Assembly (NCBI RefSeq): GCF_001636315.1 | Contig: NZ_KV440949.1 | Span: forward strand, 3,528,973 to 3,592,972 | Source: Neobacillus mesonae | GTDB taxonomy: Bacteria; Bacillota; Bacilli; Bacillales; Cytobacillaceae | DNA length: 64,000 nt | Reading direction: 5' to 3' | In this document: piece by piece, positions 17,437 through 25,903 of the stretch | Numbering within the stretch: the stretch's first letter is position 1 | Layout of the letters: every line of letters begins with the position of its first letter | Notes under the pieces: model-generated | Seen by the model: only the letters and a program-made list of their open reading frames with translations | Told to the model about the DNA's origin: nothing | Database searches by the model: none | Made by a program: the position numbers and the translations under genes

Positions 17437-18350
17437 AACAATATATCGAGTTATCTGCAGAGGTACAACAAGCAAAAGCCGAAGGAAAAGCAATTGTTGC
17501 ATTAGAATCTACAATCATTTCTCATGGGATGCCTTATCCGCAAAATGTACAAATGGCTCGGGAAGTAGAACAAATTGTTCGTGACAATGGTGCTGTTCCA
17601 GCAACAATTGCCATCATTGATGGCAAAATTAAAATTGGATTAACAGATGATGAACTAGAGTTATTTGGTAAAAGTGCGAATGTAGCTAAAGTATCAAGAC
17701 GTGACTTAGCCCACATTATTGCAACGAAAAAATTGGGGGCTACGACGGTTGCCTCCACAATGATTTGTGCTGATTTAGCAGATATCAAAATCTTTGTAAC
17801 CGGTGGTATTGGCGGTGTTCATAAGGGCGCTGAAACAACCATGGATATTTCAGCAGACCTTGAGGAATTAGCGCAAACGGATGTAGCGGTAGTTTGTGCA
17901 GGTGCAAAATCGATCCTGGATTTAGCTCTTACGCTTGAATACCTTGAAACAAAAGGCGTTCCTGTGATTGGATATGAAACTGAGGTCTTACCTGCATTTT
18001 ATACAAGAAAAAGTGAACATAAATTAAATACCTCTACTGATTCTATCGATGAAATTGCTGAAACATTAAAAACGAAATGGGAATTAAATCTAAAAGGTGG
18101 AGCAGTCATTGCAAATCCGATTCCTGAGGAGTACGCAATGGATGAAGAATATATCAATGGAATTATTGACCAAGCAATCAAAGAAGCAGAGGAAAATCAC
18201 ATTATTGGTAAGGATAGTACACCATTCCTGTTAGGCAAAATTAAAGAATTAACTGGCGGTAAAAGCCTTGAAGCCAACATTGAATTAGTAAAACACAATG
18301 CTAAAGTAGGAACCCAACTTGCTGTTAGCTTTAATAATAAAACAAAATAA
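17433..18350 (+). CDS. psuG: Pseudouridine-5'-phosphate glycosidase
   Basis: This 305-residue enzyme of the PsuG/IndA family splits the C-C glycosidic bond of pseudouridine 5'-phosphate to uracil and ribose 5-phosphate. The conserved family blocks are [33 protein letters not shown], [32 protein letters not shown] and [18 protein letters not shown]. The start is the ATG at 17433, overlapping the psuK stop by 4 bases, with GGAGG 10 bases upstream; the ATG at 17424 abuts that GGAGG and is rejected. Length and motifs are full. Confidence 0.96.
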   Translation: MKQYIELSAEVQQAKAEGKAIVALESTIISHGMPYPQNVQMAREVEQIVRDNGAVPATIAIIDGKIKIGLTDDELELFGKSANVAKVSRRDLAHIIATKKLGATTVASTMICADLADIKIFVTGGIGGVHKGAETTMDISADLEELAQTDVAVVCAGAKSILDLALTLEYLETKGVPVIGYETEVLPAFYTRKSEHKLNTSTDSIDEIAETLKTKWELNLKGGAVIANPIPEEYAMDEEYINGIIDQAIKEAEENHIIGKDSTPFLLGKIKELTGGKSLEANIELVKHNAKVGTQLAVSFNNKTK

Positions 18351-18382
18351 TACTAAACTAGATTCGCGATAAGATAATTTCG

Positions 18383-18448
18383 ACTTCTATAAAGGATGAT
18401 TATTTTAAATAATCAATACAATCATACTTTATAGAAGTTGTTTTTTTT
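18383..18448 (+). terminator. Terminator between psuG and the nucleoside transporter gene
   Basis: Two 19-base arms starting ACTTCTATAAAG match at 18 positions as an inverted repeat, followed by eight T residues. The transporter gene therefore depends on read-through or its own promoter. Confidence 0.85.
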
Positions 18449-18489
18449 AGACATTTGAAAGCGTAACCAAATAAAGGGAGAGGCTGCAT

Positions 18490-19671
18490 ATGAATTTTAT
18501 TTTCTTAATAACAGGCATTTTATTCGTTTTCGGTATTGGTCTATTAGTTAGTAATAATAGAAAACAAATAAAATATAAACGTATTCTGATCATGCTGGCT
18601 ATCCAAATTATTTTAGTTTACTTCATGATGAATACTAGTATTGGTTTAATTGCTATTACCGAGGTTGGTGTATTTTTTGAAAAATTAATGAAGCTTGCCG
18701 ATTCAGGGATTCAATTTGTATTTGGTGGAATGGTGAATAAAGGCAAATTTTCATTTTTCCTAGGTGTGTTAATGCCTCTTGTTTTTATGTCTGTGTTAAT
18801 AGGAATCTTAAATTATATAAAAGTATTGCCATTCATTATCAAATATGTAGGTTTAATCTTAAGTAAGATTACAGGAATGGGTAAACTAGAAAGTTATTTT
18901 GCTGTTTCTACAGCTGCGCTTGGACAACCAGAAGTGTTCTTGACGATTATCAAACAAATTCCGCTTTTATCTCCTAATCGACTATATACCATATGTACTT
19001 CGGCAATGAGTGCCGTCAGTATGGCGATGGTTGGGTCTTATATGAAAATGTTAGAGCCCAAATTTGTTGTAACAGCTGTTGTATTAAATATTTTCAGTGC
19101 TCTTATCGTTGCTAATATTATTAATCCATATGATTTAGATGAAAATGAGGATTTAATACAAATTGAGAAGAATGAAAGAGTTCCTTTTTTCCAAATGGTT
19201 GGAGATAGCGTAATGGATGGTTTTAAAATTGCGATCATCGTTGCTGCTATGCTCGTGGGATTTATTTCCTTAATGGAATTGATTAATGTCATGTTTTTAG
19301 GTGTATTCCATGTTTCTTTCCAAACCGTTATTGGATATATTTTTGCACCAATCGCTTTCTTAATGGGTATTCCATGGGCAGAAACTGTAAAAGCTGGTGG
19401 AATTATGGCGACAAAACTGGTTACGAATGAATTTGTTGCCATGTTAAGCTTTAGTGATGTTGCAAAACATCTTTCCGATAAAACAATTGCCATTGTATCC
19501 GTTTATTTAGTTAGCTTTGCGAATTTTGGTACAGTTGGCATTGTTTCAGGTTCAATCAAATCAATCAGTGAAAAACAGGGTAGTTATGTTTCAAAAGTTG
19601 CTTTAAAACTCCTGTTAGGTGCAACACTTGCTTCTGTTATTTCAGGGACAATTATGGGAATTGTAATGTAG
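18490..19671 (+). CDS. CNT-family nucleoside transporter (NupC-like)
   Basis: This 393-residue concentrative nucleoside transporter imports nucleosides with a coupled ion. It has about ten hydrophobic segments. Family motifs are AALGQPEVFLTIIKQIP (the GQxE-type substrate loop), SAMSAVSMAMVGSY and ATKLVTNEFVAMLSF, plus SFANFGTVGIVSGSIKSI near the end. It lies 140 bases after psuG in the same direction, so pseudouridine is the likely cargo, an inference from position. AAGGGAGAGG precedes the ATG. Confidence 0.93.
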   Translation: MNFIFLITGILFVFGIGLLVSNNRKQIKYKRILIMLAIQIILVYFMMNTSIGLIAITEVGVFFEKLMKLADSGIQFVFGGMVNKGKFSFFLGVLMPLVFMSVLIGILNYIKVLPFIIKYVGLILSKITGMGKLESYFAVSTAALGQPEVFLTIIKQIPLLSPNRLYTICTSAMSAVSMAMVGSYMKMLEPKFVVTAVVLNIFSALIVANIINPYDLDENEDLIQIEKNERVPFFQMVGDSVMDGFKIAIIVAAMLVGFISLMELINVMFLGVFHVSFQTVIGYIFAPIAFLMGIPWAETVKAGGIMATKLVTNEFVAMLSFSDVAKHLSDKTIAIVSVYLVSFANFGTVGIVSGSIKSISEKQGSYVSKVALKLLLGATLASVISGTIMGIVM

Positions 19672-19718
19672 TAAGATATCGCAGGGAACCGTACCATAAG
19701 TGAATGATGTCTTTAAGT

Positions 19719-19762
19719 AAAAAAACTAGCATTAGGGTATTTCTCCCAATGCTAGTTTTTTC
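19719..19762. terminator. Bidirectional terminator between convergent transporter genes
   Basis: AAAAAACTAGCATTAGGG pairs with the complementary CCCAATGCTAGTTTTTT with one mismatch, around a short loop. It serves the rightward nucleoside transporter and the leftward EamA gene. Confidence 0.9.
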
Positions 19763-19816
19763 TTTTTAATAAAACAATTTAGCGCAAAATCATTAAAATA
19801 AAAGCATCCATTAACG

Positions 19817-20719
19817 CTACCCGTTAATATGCTTCCTAACTCTAAAAAGACTGCTGCCAAGTTCATTTAACACAATCGCTGCTAATATAATAGCCGTGCC
19901 TAACCATTGAAGCGGCGTTACCGCTTCTGACAAAATAAGACTGGCTGATAGGATGGCGATCGGTAATTCAATGGAGGTTAATATATTGGCGATGCCGCCT
20001 GAAACCAATGGTGCGCCCACAGCAAAAAACAGCGGGGGAAGGACTGCCCCAAATAGTGAAACACCGATGGAAGCCGTTATTAAGTTTGTCTCCAATGGCA
20101 CAACAGATGGAATGTCACGCAAGAATAGGACCAGAACTAAAATAGTTGACCCAGTTGACATTAAAGAAGTTCGAGTCCATGGGTCTACATTTACAGCGAC
20201 CTTCCCGCTGAAAAAAATAAATCCAGCATAAGTGAATGCAGATAGAATACCAAAAAGGAAACCTTTTAATGGTAGTCCCTGTATGTCGCCATTTACTATA
20301 TTGGACGCAAAAAAAACACCAATCAAAATAAAAATGATGGACACAACGGTTATAGGTGCAGGTTTGATTTTGCTGAAAATCCATTCTAAAATAATCCCGA
20401 TCCAAACGAATTGAAACATTAAAATGATGGCCAATGAGGCCGGAAGATATTGCATCGAACCATAATAAAAAATACTTGTTAAGCCGACAAAACAACCGGT
20501 TATCATAATGTGAGGAATATTCTTCTTATTAAGCCCTTTGAAGCTAGAGCGTTTAATTAGAGTGAACGACCATAATATAAATGAGGAAATCATCATTTGA
20601 ACGATATTAATTTGGCCGAGTGAGTAGCCGTGGCTAAACCCCAATTTAGCAAATATCGGTGTAAAACCAAAGCATCCTGCTCCTAATAATACAAATAAAA
20701 TCCCTTTATTTAATTGCAT
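19817..20719 (-). CDS. EamA/DMT-family transporter (paralogue of the 15.4 kb gene)
   Basis: This 300-residue transporter has two EamA repeats with about ten hydrophobic helices. LPASLAIILMFQFVWIGII, FFAVGAPLVSGG and TSIELPIAILSASLILSEAV line up clearly with the EamA protein encoded at 15388-16344. GGAGG lies 8 bases before the ATG on the minus strand. It faces the nucleoside transporter gene. Whether it handles the same compounds as its paralogue is unknown. Confidence 0.88.
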   Translation of the reverse strand: MQLNKGILFVLLGAGCFGFTPIFAKLGFSHGYSLGQINIVQMMISSFILWSFTLIKRSSFKGLNKKNIPHIMITGCFVGLTSIFYYGSMQYLPASLAIILMFQFVWIGIILEWIFSKIKPAPITVVSIIFILIGVFFASNIVNGDIQGLPLKGFLFGILSAFTYAGFIFFSGKVAVNVDPWTRTSLMSTGSTILVLVLFLRDIPSVVPLETNLITASIGVSLFGAVLPPLFFAVGAPLVSGGIANILTSIELPIAILSASLILSEAVTPLQWLGTAIILAAIVLNELGSSLFRVRKHING

Positions 20720-20853
20720 GATAAAACCTCCATGAAGCTAAAAACTACCAAACTATTATATCATAAGTAGGAAAATAAACTACCATAGGAGGAATACCTT
20801 GGGTTTTATTTACTTTATTTAGGCAAAAATATGATAGGAATGGAGTGGTTGTT

Positions 20854-21465
20854 TTGACTTGGGATGTACTTAACATAATTGGAACGATCGCTTTTGCGAT
20901 AAGCGGTGCCATAATTGCAATGGAAGAAGATTATGATCTATTGGGGATTTGCGTCTTAGGATTGACTACCGCATTTGGCGGGGGAATGATCCGTAACTTA
21001 ATGATTGGAATTCCCGTTGAAACCATTTGGACTCAAAATCATTTATTTGAAATTGCCTTATTTGCAATTATCGTTGTTTTTTTATTACCGAATATGATCA
21101 TCAAATACTGGAACAAATGGGGGACTTTTTTTGATGCTATTGGATTAGCTGCCTTTTCCATTCAAGGTGCGAACTTTGCTGTTCAAAGTGGGGCTCCGTT
21201 AAGTGCCGTATTGATTGCATCGACGTTAACTGGAGTTGGCGGCGGGTTAGTAAGGGATATTTTAGCAGGAAGAAAACCAATGATTTTTCAATCCGACGTG
21301 TACGCTGCATGGGGAATATTAACAGGACTGGTATTAGGACTAGAATGGGTACATGGTACGTTTGAAATAATAGTACTTTTAATCATAATTGTCGCCTTAA
21401 GGATGTGTTCAGTCATTTTCAAATGGAGGCTGCCAAAGCATTTTAAAGGCCAAACAAAGCCTTAA
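20854..21465 (+). CDS. Trimeric intracellular cation (TRIC) channel family protein, UPF0126
   Basis: This 203-residue membrane protein contains two three-helix repeats, each with the glycine-rich kink typical of prokaryotic TRIC channels: TTAFGGGMIRNLMIG near residue 45 and TGVGGGLVRDILAGRKP near residue 130. Structures of relatives show homotrimeric monovalent-cation channels. The TTG at 20854 follows GGAG by 8 bases and gives an N-terminus (MTWDVLNIIG) like that of relatives; a GTG at 20845 is also in frame. It appears to be monocistronic. Confidence 0.9.
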   Translation: MTWDVLNIIGTIAFAISGAIIAMEEDYDLLGICVLGLTTAFGGGMIRNLMIGIPVETIWTQNHLFEIALFAIIVVFLLPNMIIKYWNKWGTFFDAIGLAAFSIQGANFAVQSGAPLSAVLIASTLTGVGGGLVRDILAGRKPMIFQSDVYAAWGILTGLVLGLEWVHGTFEIIVLLIIIVALRMCSVIFKWRLPKHFKGQTKP

Positions 21466-21617
21466 GACATTATTATAATGGTGATTTTTAAGTTTTTTGC
21501 TACTTAGCCTTTATTATGAAAAGAGGTTTTCGCAAAATTTAGTGCTTTTCATTCGGTTTGAACACAAAAAACGGTAATCCACGATGTAAAATTACACTTT
21601 AAAAATGGATTTCGGAA

Positions 21618-21715
21618 TTTATCGGCGAATTTTTGAAGGTTATCGGCGAATCTAAGATATTTATCGGCGAATTTCAAATGTTATCGGCGAATCGAGCCAA
21701 TATAGACGGCGAATC
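21618..21715. repeat. TTATCGGCGAAT short tandem repeat, five copies
   Basis: TTATCGGCGAAT, or ACGGCGAAT in the last copy, recurs at about 21619, 21640, 21661, 21681 and 21706. The spacing is roughly 20-25 bases, with AT-rich linkers of differing sequence. Confidence 0.8.
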
Positions 21716-21724
21716 AAAAAACTT

Positions 21725-21785
21725 CGCAAGTAGAAGGCATCTAGTTACCAGAACGGGATGAAAAATGGTGATTTCGCGTATTGTC
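21725..21785. repeat. Third copy of the GTAGAAGGCATCTAGTTACC repeat
   Basis: The block matches the two units at 4534-4645 closely, including CATCTAGTTACC, GGGATGAAAAATGGT and a TTCGCGTA tail. Together with the preceding short repeats it fills the gap between the TRIC gene and the next gene. Confidence 0.75.
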
Positions 21786-21888
21786 GATAAGAATGTAAAT
21801 GAGTGTACCTAAGCTAAGAAGTCTAGAAGGCTTTTATAAGGAGGTTGAAGAATATAAAATAGGAAGAAATATAAAAAGGGGAAGAAGA

Positions 21889-22209
21889 ATGAAAAATAAC
21901 TTATTTGCACTTTCTATTTTTAGTTTGGCAGTGTCTTTTGTTATTGGGTGTTGGTTAATTTCAAATAGTTTAAGTGGTATCAAAAACTATAATAAAAAAG
22001 AGACTCAACACCAGTTGTTAACAAAATCAGAAGTAGCCAATTATTTAGGTATAAGTTCAGAGGAAGTTCAAAAGTTGACAGAAATAACTAATGGTGAAAA
22101 CAGTTTTACAAGTGAAATCCCGCATATAAAAATTGATAAAATTGATTATTACCCTAAAAAAGCAATAGACAAATGGCTTCTAAACACACAACTCATTGTT
22201 GTTCAATAA
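21889..22209 (+). CDS. Small membrane-anchored protein with excisionase-type HTH
   Basis: This protein of 106 residues has one N-terminal transmembrane segment (about residues 4-26, LFALSIFSLAVSFVIGCWL) and a C-terminal helix-turn-helix resembling excisionase or MerR-like DNA-binding modules. The HTH starts at LLTKSEVANYLGISSEEV and ends PKKAIDKWLL. GGGGAAG lies just before the ATG at 21889; an ATG 90 bases upstream has no binding site and adds an unlikely charged leader. Such proteins are common in Bacillaceae and have no known role. It could be a DNA-binding or a peptide-binding domain held at the membrane. Confidence 0.65.
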   Translation: MKNNLFALSIFSLAVSFVIGCWLISNSLSGIKNYNKKETQHQLLTKSEVANYLGISSEEVQKLTEITNGENSFTSEIPHIKIDKIDYYPKKAIDKWLLNTQLIVVQ

Positions 22210-22514
22210 TGGAATTAAACATACAAAAACAATGGATTTATTATTCCCTATTCAACGGGTCCGTAAGTTTAACGCGTGAAAGCAGATTACATCAATAGGG
22301 GGATACCTGCATTATATAGTCTGTATATTTATAATGAGATGATGAAATAAAAGATAATGGTCAGCATCCCTATTTAAGTAATCAGGGGGCCAGAATAGAA
22401 AATTCCCTTTTAAATATTAAAATAAATAACTATCTTCACCAATAGGAGCGTTTATTTAGGAACGTATTTAAAAGGACAGAATATTGTAAAAAACCGGAAC
22501 ATAGGAGGTATGAT
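22210..22514. other. Gene-free stretch without recognised features
   Basis: About 300 bases of AT-rich sequence lie between the HTH-membrane gene and the VOC gene. I see no open frame with a binding site, no clear hairpin terminator and no repeat copy. A promoter for the VOC gene is likely here but was not located. Confidence 0.4.
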
Positions 22515-22952
22515 ATGAAGATCCATAGAATAGATCATGTGGGTATAATCGTAAATGATCTTCCTGCCGCTAAAGCATTTTTTCTTGACCTTGGACTTAA
22601 TGTACTAGGGGAAGCAGAAGTGAAAGGGGAGTGGGTAGAACGGATCATTGGGCTTAATGATGTTAGAGAGACGGTTGTAATGTTAGGGATGCCGGACGGC
22701 CAGGCAACTTTGGAGCTGGTCAAATTCCATACGCCGTCAGATGAAAAAGGTATTCAGCAATCTTTTGCAAATACCTTGGGTATCCAGCATATTGCATTTG
22801 CTGTTGAAGATATTGAATCCATTGTTGCCAAATTGAAAAAGAAAGGCACGGAACTTTTTGGTGAGATACAAAACTACGAAAACACTTATAAATTATGTTA
22901 CGTTCGTGGGCCAGAAGGGGTTATTTTAGAGTTGGCGGAGAAAATCAAATAA
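22515..22952 (+). CDS. VOC-family protein (methylmalonyl-CoA epimerase-like)
   Basis: This 145-residue protein has two vicinal-oxygen-chelate beta-alpha-beta repeats. Likely metal ligands are His7 in RIDHVGIIV, His93-region GIQHIAFAVEDI and Glu in GPEGVILELAEKI near residue 140. The general arrangement is closest to methylmalonyl-CoA epimerase and small glyoxalase-like proteins. No mutase or other propionate gene is adjacent, so the specific reaction is open. AGGAGG precedes the ATG by 7 bases. Confidence 0.85.
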   Translation: MKIHRIDHVGIIVNDLPAAKAFFLDLGLNVLGEAEVKGEWVERIIGLNDVRETVVMLGMPDGQATLELVKFHTPSDEKGIQQSFANTLGIQHIAFAVEDIESIVAKLKKKGTELFGEIQNYENTYKLCYVRGPEGVILELAEKIK

Positions 22953-22987
22953 ATATTGGATTTAAAAGCCATTATAGAGTTTAGCAA

Positions 22988-23024
22988 TCGGGCGCTATCC
23001 TTGAACAAGGATAAGCGCTCATTT
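22988..23024. repeat. Terminator-like dispersed repeat GGGCGCTATCCTTG
   Basis: GCGCTATCCTTG pairs with CAAGGATAAGCGC around AA, with one bulged A, then CATTT. It probably terminates the VOC transcript. Sister copies are at 23812, 25113 and 33120. Confidence 0.75.
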
Positions 23025-23174
23025 CTGTTTAAGGGGAATATTCTCGAATAACCAATTGTGGGAATAATAGGAATTTGAGATAATTGTTATTGATTTAAGG
23101 CAAGGTATTTTAATATCAATAAAAAAATATTTGGCGAGAGAAACAATTCTAAATCACTAAAGGGAGGAAGAATT

Positions 23175-23744
23175 ATGTCCAATAGCGTAAGACCCAGAAG
23201 AATAATTTTAGATTTAGCAGTTACTTTAGATGGTTTTATAGAAGGAAAAAATGGGGAAGTTGATTGGTGCATTATGGATTCTGAGATGGGGTTTAGTAAT
23301 TTCTTAAATGAAATTGATACTATTTTGTATGGAAGAAAAAGCTACGATTTATGGGGACAATTCACTCCAGAAATTGAAGATACTGATATTGAAAAAGAAT
23401 TATGGAAATCAGTTCATTGCAAAGAAAAGTATGTGTTTTCCAGAACGCAAAAAGGGACTGATAATAAAGCAATATTCATAAATGATCATATTCTTGAAGA
23501 AGTAAATAAATTGAAGAATAAGCCTGGTAAAGACATCTGGTTATATGGTGGAGCAAGTCTTATTACAACTTTTATCAATTTAGGGCTAGTTGATGAATTT
23601 AGATTATCTGTTCACCCTGTTATTTTAGGAGAAGGAAAACCATTGTTTATTGATATAAAACAGAGATTGAATTTAAAAATAGTTAATACAAGAACATTCT
23701 CCTCTGGCGTTGTGCAACTAATCTATCGTTTAAGTAGGAATTAA
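23175..23744 (+). CDS. Dihydrofolate reductase-family protein (RibD C-terminal type)
   Basis: This 189-residue protein has the RibD-C/DHFR-like fold common in Bacillus (YyaP/YwjB type). The N-terminus RRIILDLAVTLDGFIEG and the GGASLITTFINLGLVDEF and HPVILGEGKPLF blocks are diagnostic and form the NADPH site. It is not the folate enzyme DHFR of folate metabolism; natural substrates of this group are unknown. GGGAGGAAG precedes the ATG. Confidence 0.88.
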   Translation: MSNSVRPRRIILDLAVTLDGFIEGKNGEVDWCIMDSEMGFSNFLNEIDTILYGRKSYDLWGQFTPEIEDTDIEKELWKSVHCKEKYVFSRTQKGTDNKAIFINDHILEEVNKLKNKPGKDIWLYGGASLITTFINLGLVDEFRLSVHPVILGEGKPLFIDIKQRLNLKIVNTRTFSSGVVQLIYRLSRN

Positions 23745-23811
23745 TAATTTTGCACATTCAAAGATAAAATATCATTACAAAATACTCGATAGTAATTTTC
23801 GATTTTCAACA

Positions 23812-23873
23812 AAAGGGCGCTATCTAGAACAAGGATAAGCGCACATTTTTCATTTAAGGCCATTTTGTTCACA
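23812..23873. repeat. GGGCGCTAT hairpin repeat with TTTCATTTAAGGCC tail
   Basis: The hairpin GGGCGCTATC/GGATAAGCGC is followed by TTTTTCATTTAAGGCCATTTTG. The tail is repeated in inverted orientation at 24101-24122. About 230 AT-rich bases between the two carry no supported gene. Confidence 0.7.
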
Positions 23874-24185
23874 AAATTTTTAAGAAAAAAAGCAATCTTC
23901 TTCCTTTAGGAATTACAACATGGGTAAATCCAATAGGATCATGAAACTTACTAGGATTACTAATCACTCTGAATTTACTTTGAATAAAAAATCTCCTACA
24001 AATAAATTTACTAGCCCTTTAGAAACTAATAGTAAGAGATGAATTAAGGCGAGGTCTTTTTCCACGATTAAATGTCCAACTTTATAATTAAGTGTTATTT
24101 CGCAAAATGGCCTTAAATGAAAAGGATTATAAGTGTTAAAAAAGGGGAACTAAGCTAACAAGATGATTGTCAGGAGGTTCTTGTT

Positions 24186-24860
24186 ATGTATGGAATGATC
24201 GCCCTAAAGCTTATAATCGGATTAATTACTCTTGTTGTGATTGTACGTTTAATTGGTAAAAAAGAATTGGCCCAGATAACACCGCTTGATTTTGTTTACG
24301 CCGTTATTCTCGGCGGTATTTTAGAAGAATCTATTTTTGATGATAAAGTAACAGTTGGTCATTTTATCTTTGCCCTTGCCATTTGGGCGCTGGCCATCTT
24401 TTTATTTGAAAGGATCATGCAAAGATTTGAGAAATTCCGTGTCTTAATTATGGGAGAACCCTGTCTAGTAATAAGAGATGGTGAGTTAGATGTAAAAGCA
24501 TTTGAAAAGTCAAAGCTTGAGCCTGAACAGCTGCGCACCTTGCTTCGCCAGCAAGGAATCTTCTCACTAAAGGAAGTCAAATATGCCTACCTTGAAACAA
24601 GCGGAAATTTAAGCGTGATGAAATATCCTGAATTCGATCCAGTGACACCTGCACAGCTAAAAGTGGAGGCTGACAGTAACGAGCCTTCTATATTATTAGT
24701 GGATGAAGGAAGAATAGAGGAAAAAGGACTCCGAATGATTGATAAGGATGTGGATTGGCTAAGAGAAAGTTTAAAGAAAGAGGGATATGGATCCATCGAA
24801 GAGATTTACTGTGCCGAGTGGACAGAAAGAGAAGGATTCTTTATTCAAAAATACATTTAA
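24186..24860 (+). CDS. DUF421 membrane protein (YetF/YdfS-like)
   Basis: This 224-residue protein has two to three N-terminal hydrophobic helices (about residues 5-85) and a cytosolic alpha/beta domain. Family blocks are VIVRLIGKKELAQITPLDFVYAV, LVIRDGELDVKAF, and the sequence LRTLLRQQGIFSLKEVKYA. Several DUF421 proteins of Bacillus are membrane proteins linked to spores or to phosphatidylserine-related functions, but no role can be set from sequence here. AGGAGG precedes the ATG. Confidence 0.9.
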   Translation: MYGMIALKLIIGLITLVVIVRLIGKKELAQITPLDFVYAVILGGILEESIFDDKVTVGHFIFALAIWALAIFLFERIMQRFEKFRVLIMGEPCLVIRDGELDVKAFEKSKLEPEQLRTLLRQQGIFSLKEVKYAYLETSGNLSVMKYPEFDPVTPAQLKVEADSNEPSILLVDEGRIEEKGLRMIDKDVDWLRESLKKEGYGSIEEIYCAEWTEREGFFIQKYI

Positions 24861-25112
24861 AAATAGAAATAAAAAAAGCGAAACTGACTAGACAAGTCTC
24901 AGGCTCTTCCACACTCTGTTGTAAAAATGGGATTTCGACACATAAAGAGCAGCCTTTAATATACAAACTGTCACTAAAGGAAAATAAATGTGAAGGAGAC
25001 ATTTCATATCAATAAAATAAATTTATAACTAAAGGTATCTCAATATCTATCGTATTGATCGTATTACTCTTTATTGCTTTTTTTGAAGTGTTCTTTTCAA
25101 AATTTTATTCAA
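24861..25112. other. Gene-free stretch with a possible decayed membrane segment
   Basis: One frame near 25025-25100 reads a hydrophobic peptide (ISIVLIVLLFIAFFEVFF) but it lacks a start codon and binding site and follows a stop. It is at most a remnant. Nothing else is recognised. Confidence 0.35.
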
Positions 25113-25170
25113 CAATCGGGCGCTATTCTTGAAAAAGGATAAGCGCTCATTTTTCATTTTTAGGGCCGAA
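25113..25170. repeat. Terminator-like repeat GGGCGCTATTCTTG
   Basis: Another copy of the CAATCGGGCGCTATTC hairpin repeat, ending in CATTTTTCATTTTTAGGGCC. The stem is slightly weaker than at 22988. Confidence 0.7.
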
Positions 25171-25249
25171 TTATCGAAGAAGGAATAATTTAACCTTTAT
25201 CGAATATGAACAAACAAGGAGTTCAAAAAAGGAAGGCTGTGAGGATTGA

Positions 25250-25816
25250 ATGTTTGATGAAAAAAAAGAGAGTTCAATTTTAGGAACAGTCATAGCGGTT
25301 AGTTTAAGTAAGAAGCATACGTTTAGTAAAGAAAATCAAGAGATTATAAAATTAGTGAAGGGTTTTGGGGTCGAAGGCGATGCACACTTTGGTTCAACGG
25401 TTAAGCATCGATCGAGAGTGGCACAAAATCCAAACCAACCGAACCTTAGACAAGTGCATTTAATTCAAAATGAGTTATTCGAAGAGTTAGCAGACCACTT
25501 TAATATTACACCTGGACAAATGGGTGAAAATATAACAACTGTAGGAATAAATCTTCTTGAATTACCTACTGACACGATATTATTTATAGGTGAGTCCGCA
25601 ATTATTAAAGTAACAGGCTTACGCAATCCTTGTGCTCAAATTGATAATTTTAAACAGGGGCTTTTAAAGGCTGTTTTGGATAAGGATTCAGACGGAAATC
25701 TAATAAGAAAAGCAGGAATAATGGGAGTTATATTGGAGAGTGGAGAAGCGAAACCAGGTGATACCATCCGTGTTGAATTACCTCCTAGACCATTTAAAAA
25801 GCTGGAACGTGTTTAA
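25250..25816 (+). CDS. MOSC domain-containing protein
   Basis: This 188-residue protein carries a MOSC domain (molybdenum-cofactor sulfurase C-terminal type). Visible parts are GFGVEGDAHFGSTVKHRSRV, RQVHLIQNELFEEL, PGQMGENITTVGINL and the conserved cysteine in LRNPCAQIDNF. Such proteins resemble YiiM/YuaD-type molybdenum-cofactor-binding reductases of N-hydroxylated compounds. GAGG lies 5 bases before the ATG. The terminator downstream is interrupted by an insertion sequence. Confidence 0.9.
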   Translation: MFDEKKESSILGTVIAVSLSKKHTFSKENQEIIKLVKGFGVEGDAHFGSTVKHRSRVAQNPNQPNLRQVHLIQNELFEELADHFNITPGQMGENITTVGINLLELPTDTILFIGESAIIKVTGLRNPCAQIDNFKQGLLKAVLDKDSDGNLIRKAGIMGVILESGEAKPGDTIRVELPPRPFKKLERV

Positions 25817-25845
25817 CCAGCTTGGTGTACTTTTATGAATTAACT

Positions 25846-25858
25846 AAAGCCTAATTTC
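25846..25858 (+). terminator. Left half of a terminator hairpin split by the IS3 element
   Basis: AAAGCCTAATTTC is the exact reverse complement of GAAATTAGGCTTT at 27323-27335, which is followed by more T residues. The two halves now lie on opposite sides of the insertion sequence. In the uninterrupted site they would form the terminator of the MOSC gene. Confidence 0.65.
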
Positions 25859-25903
25859 TCAGTTAAAAGCGTTGATCTGACCCAATAAAGTTAGACAAAT
25901 ATT

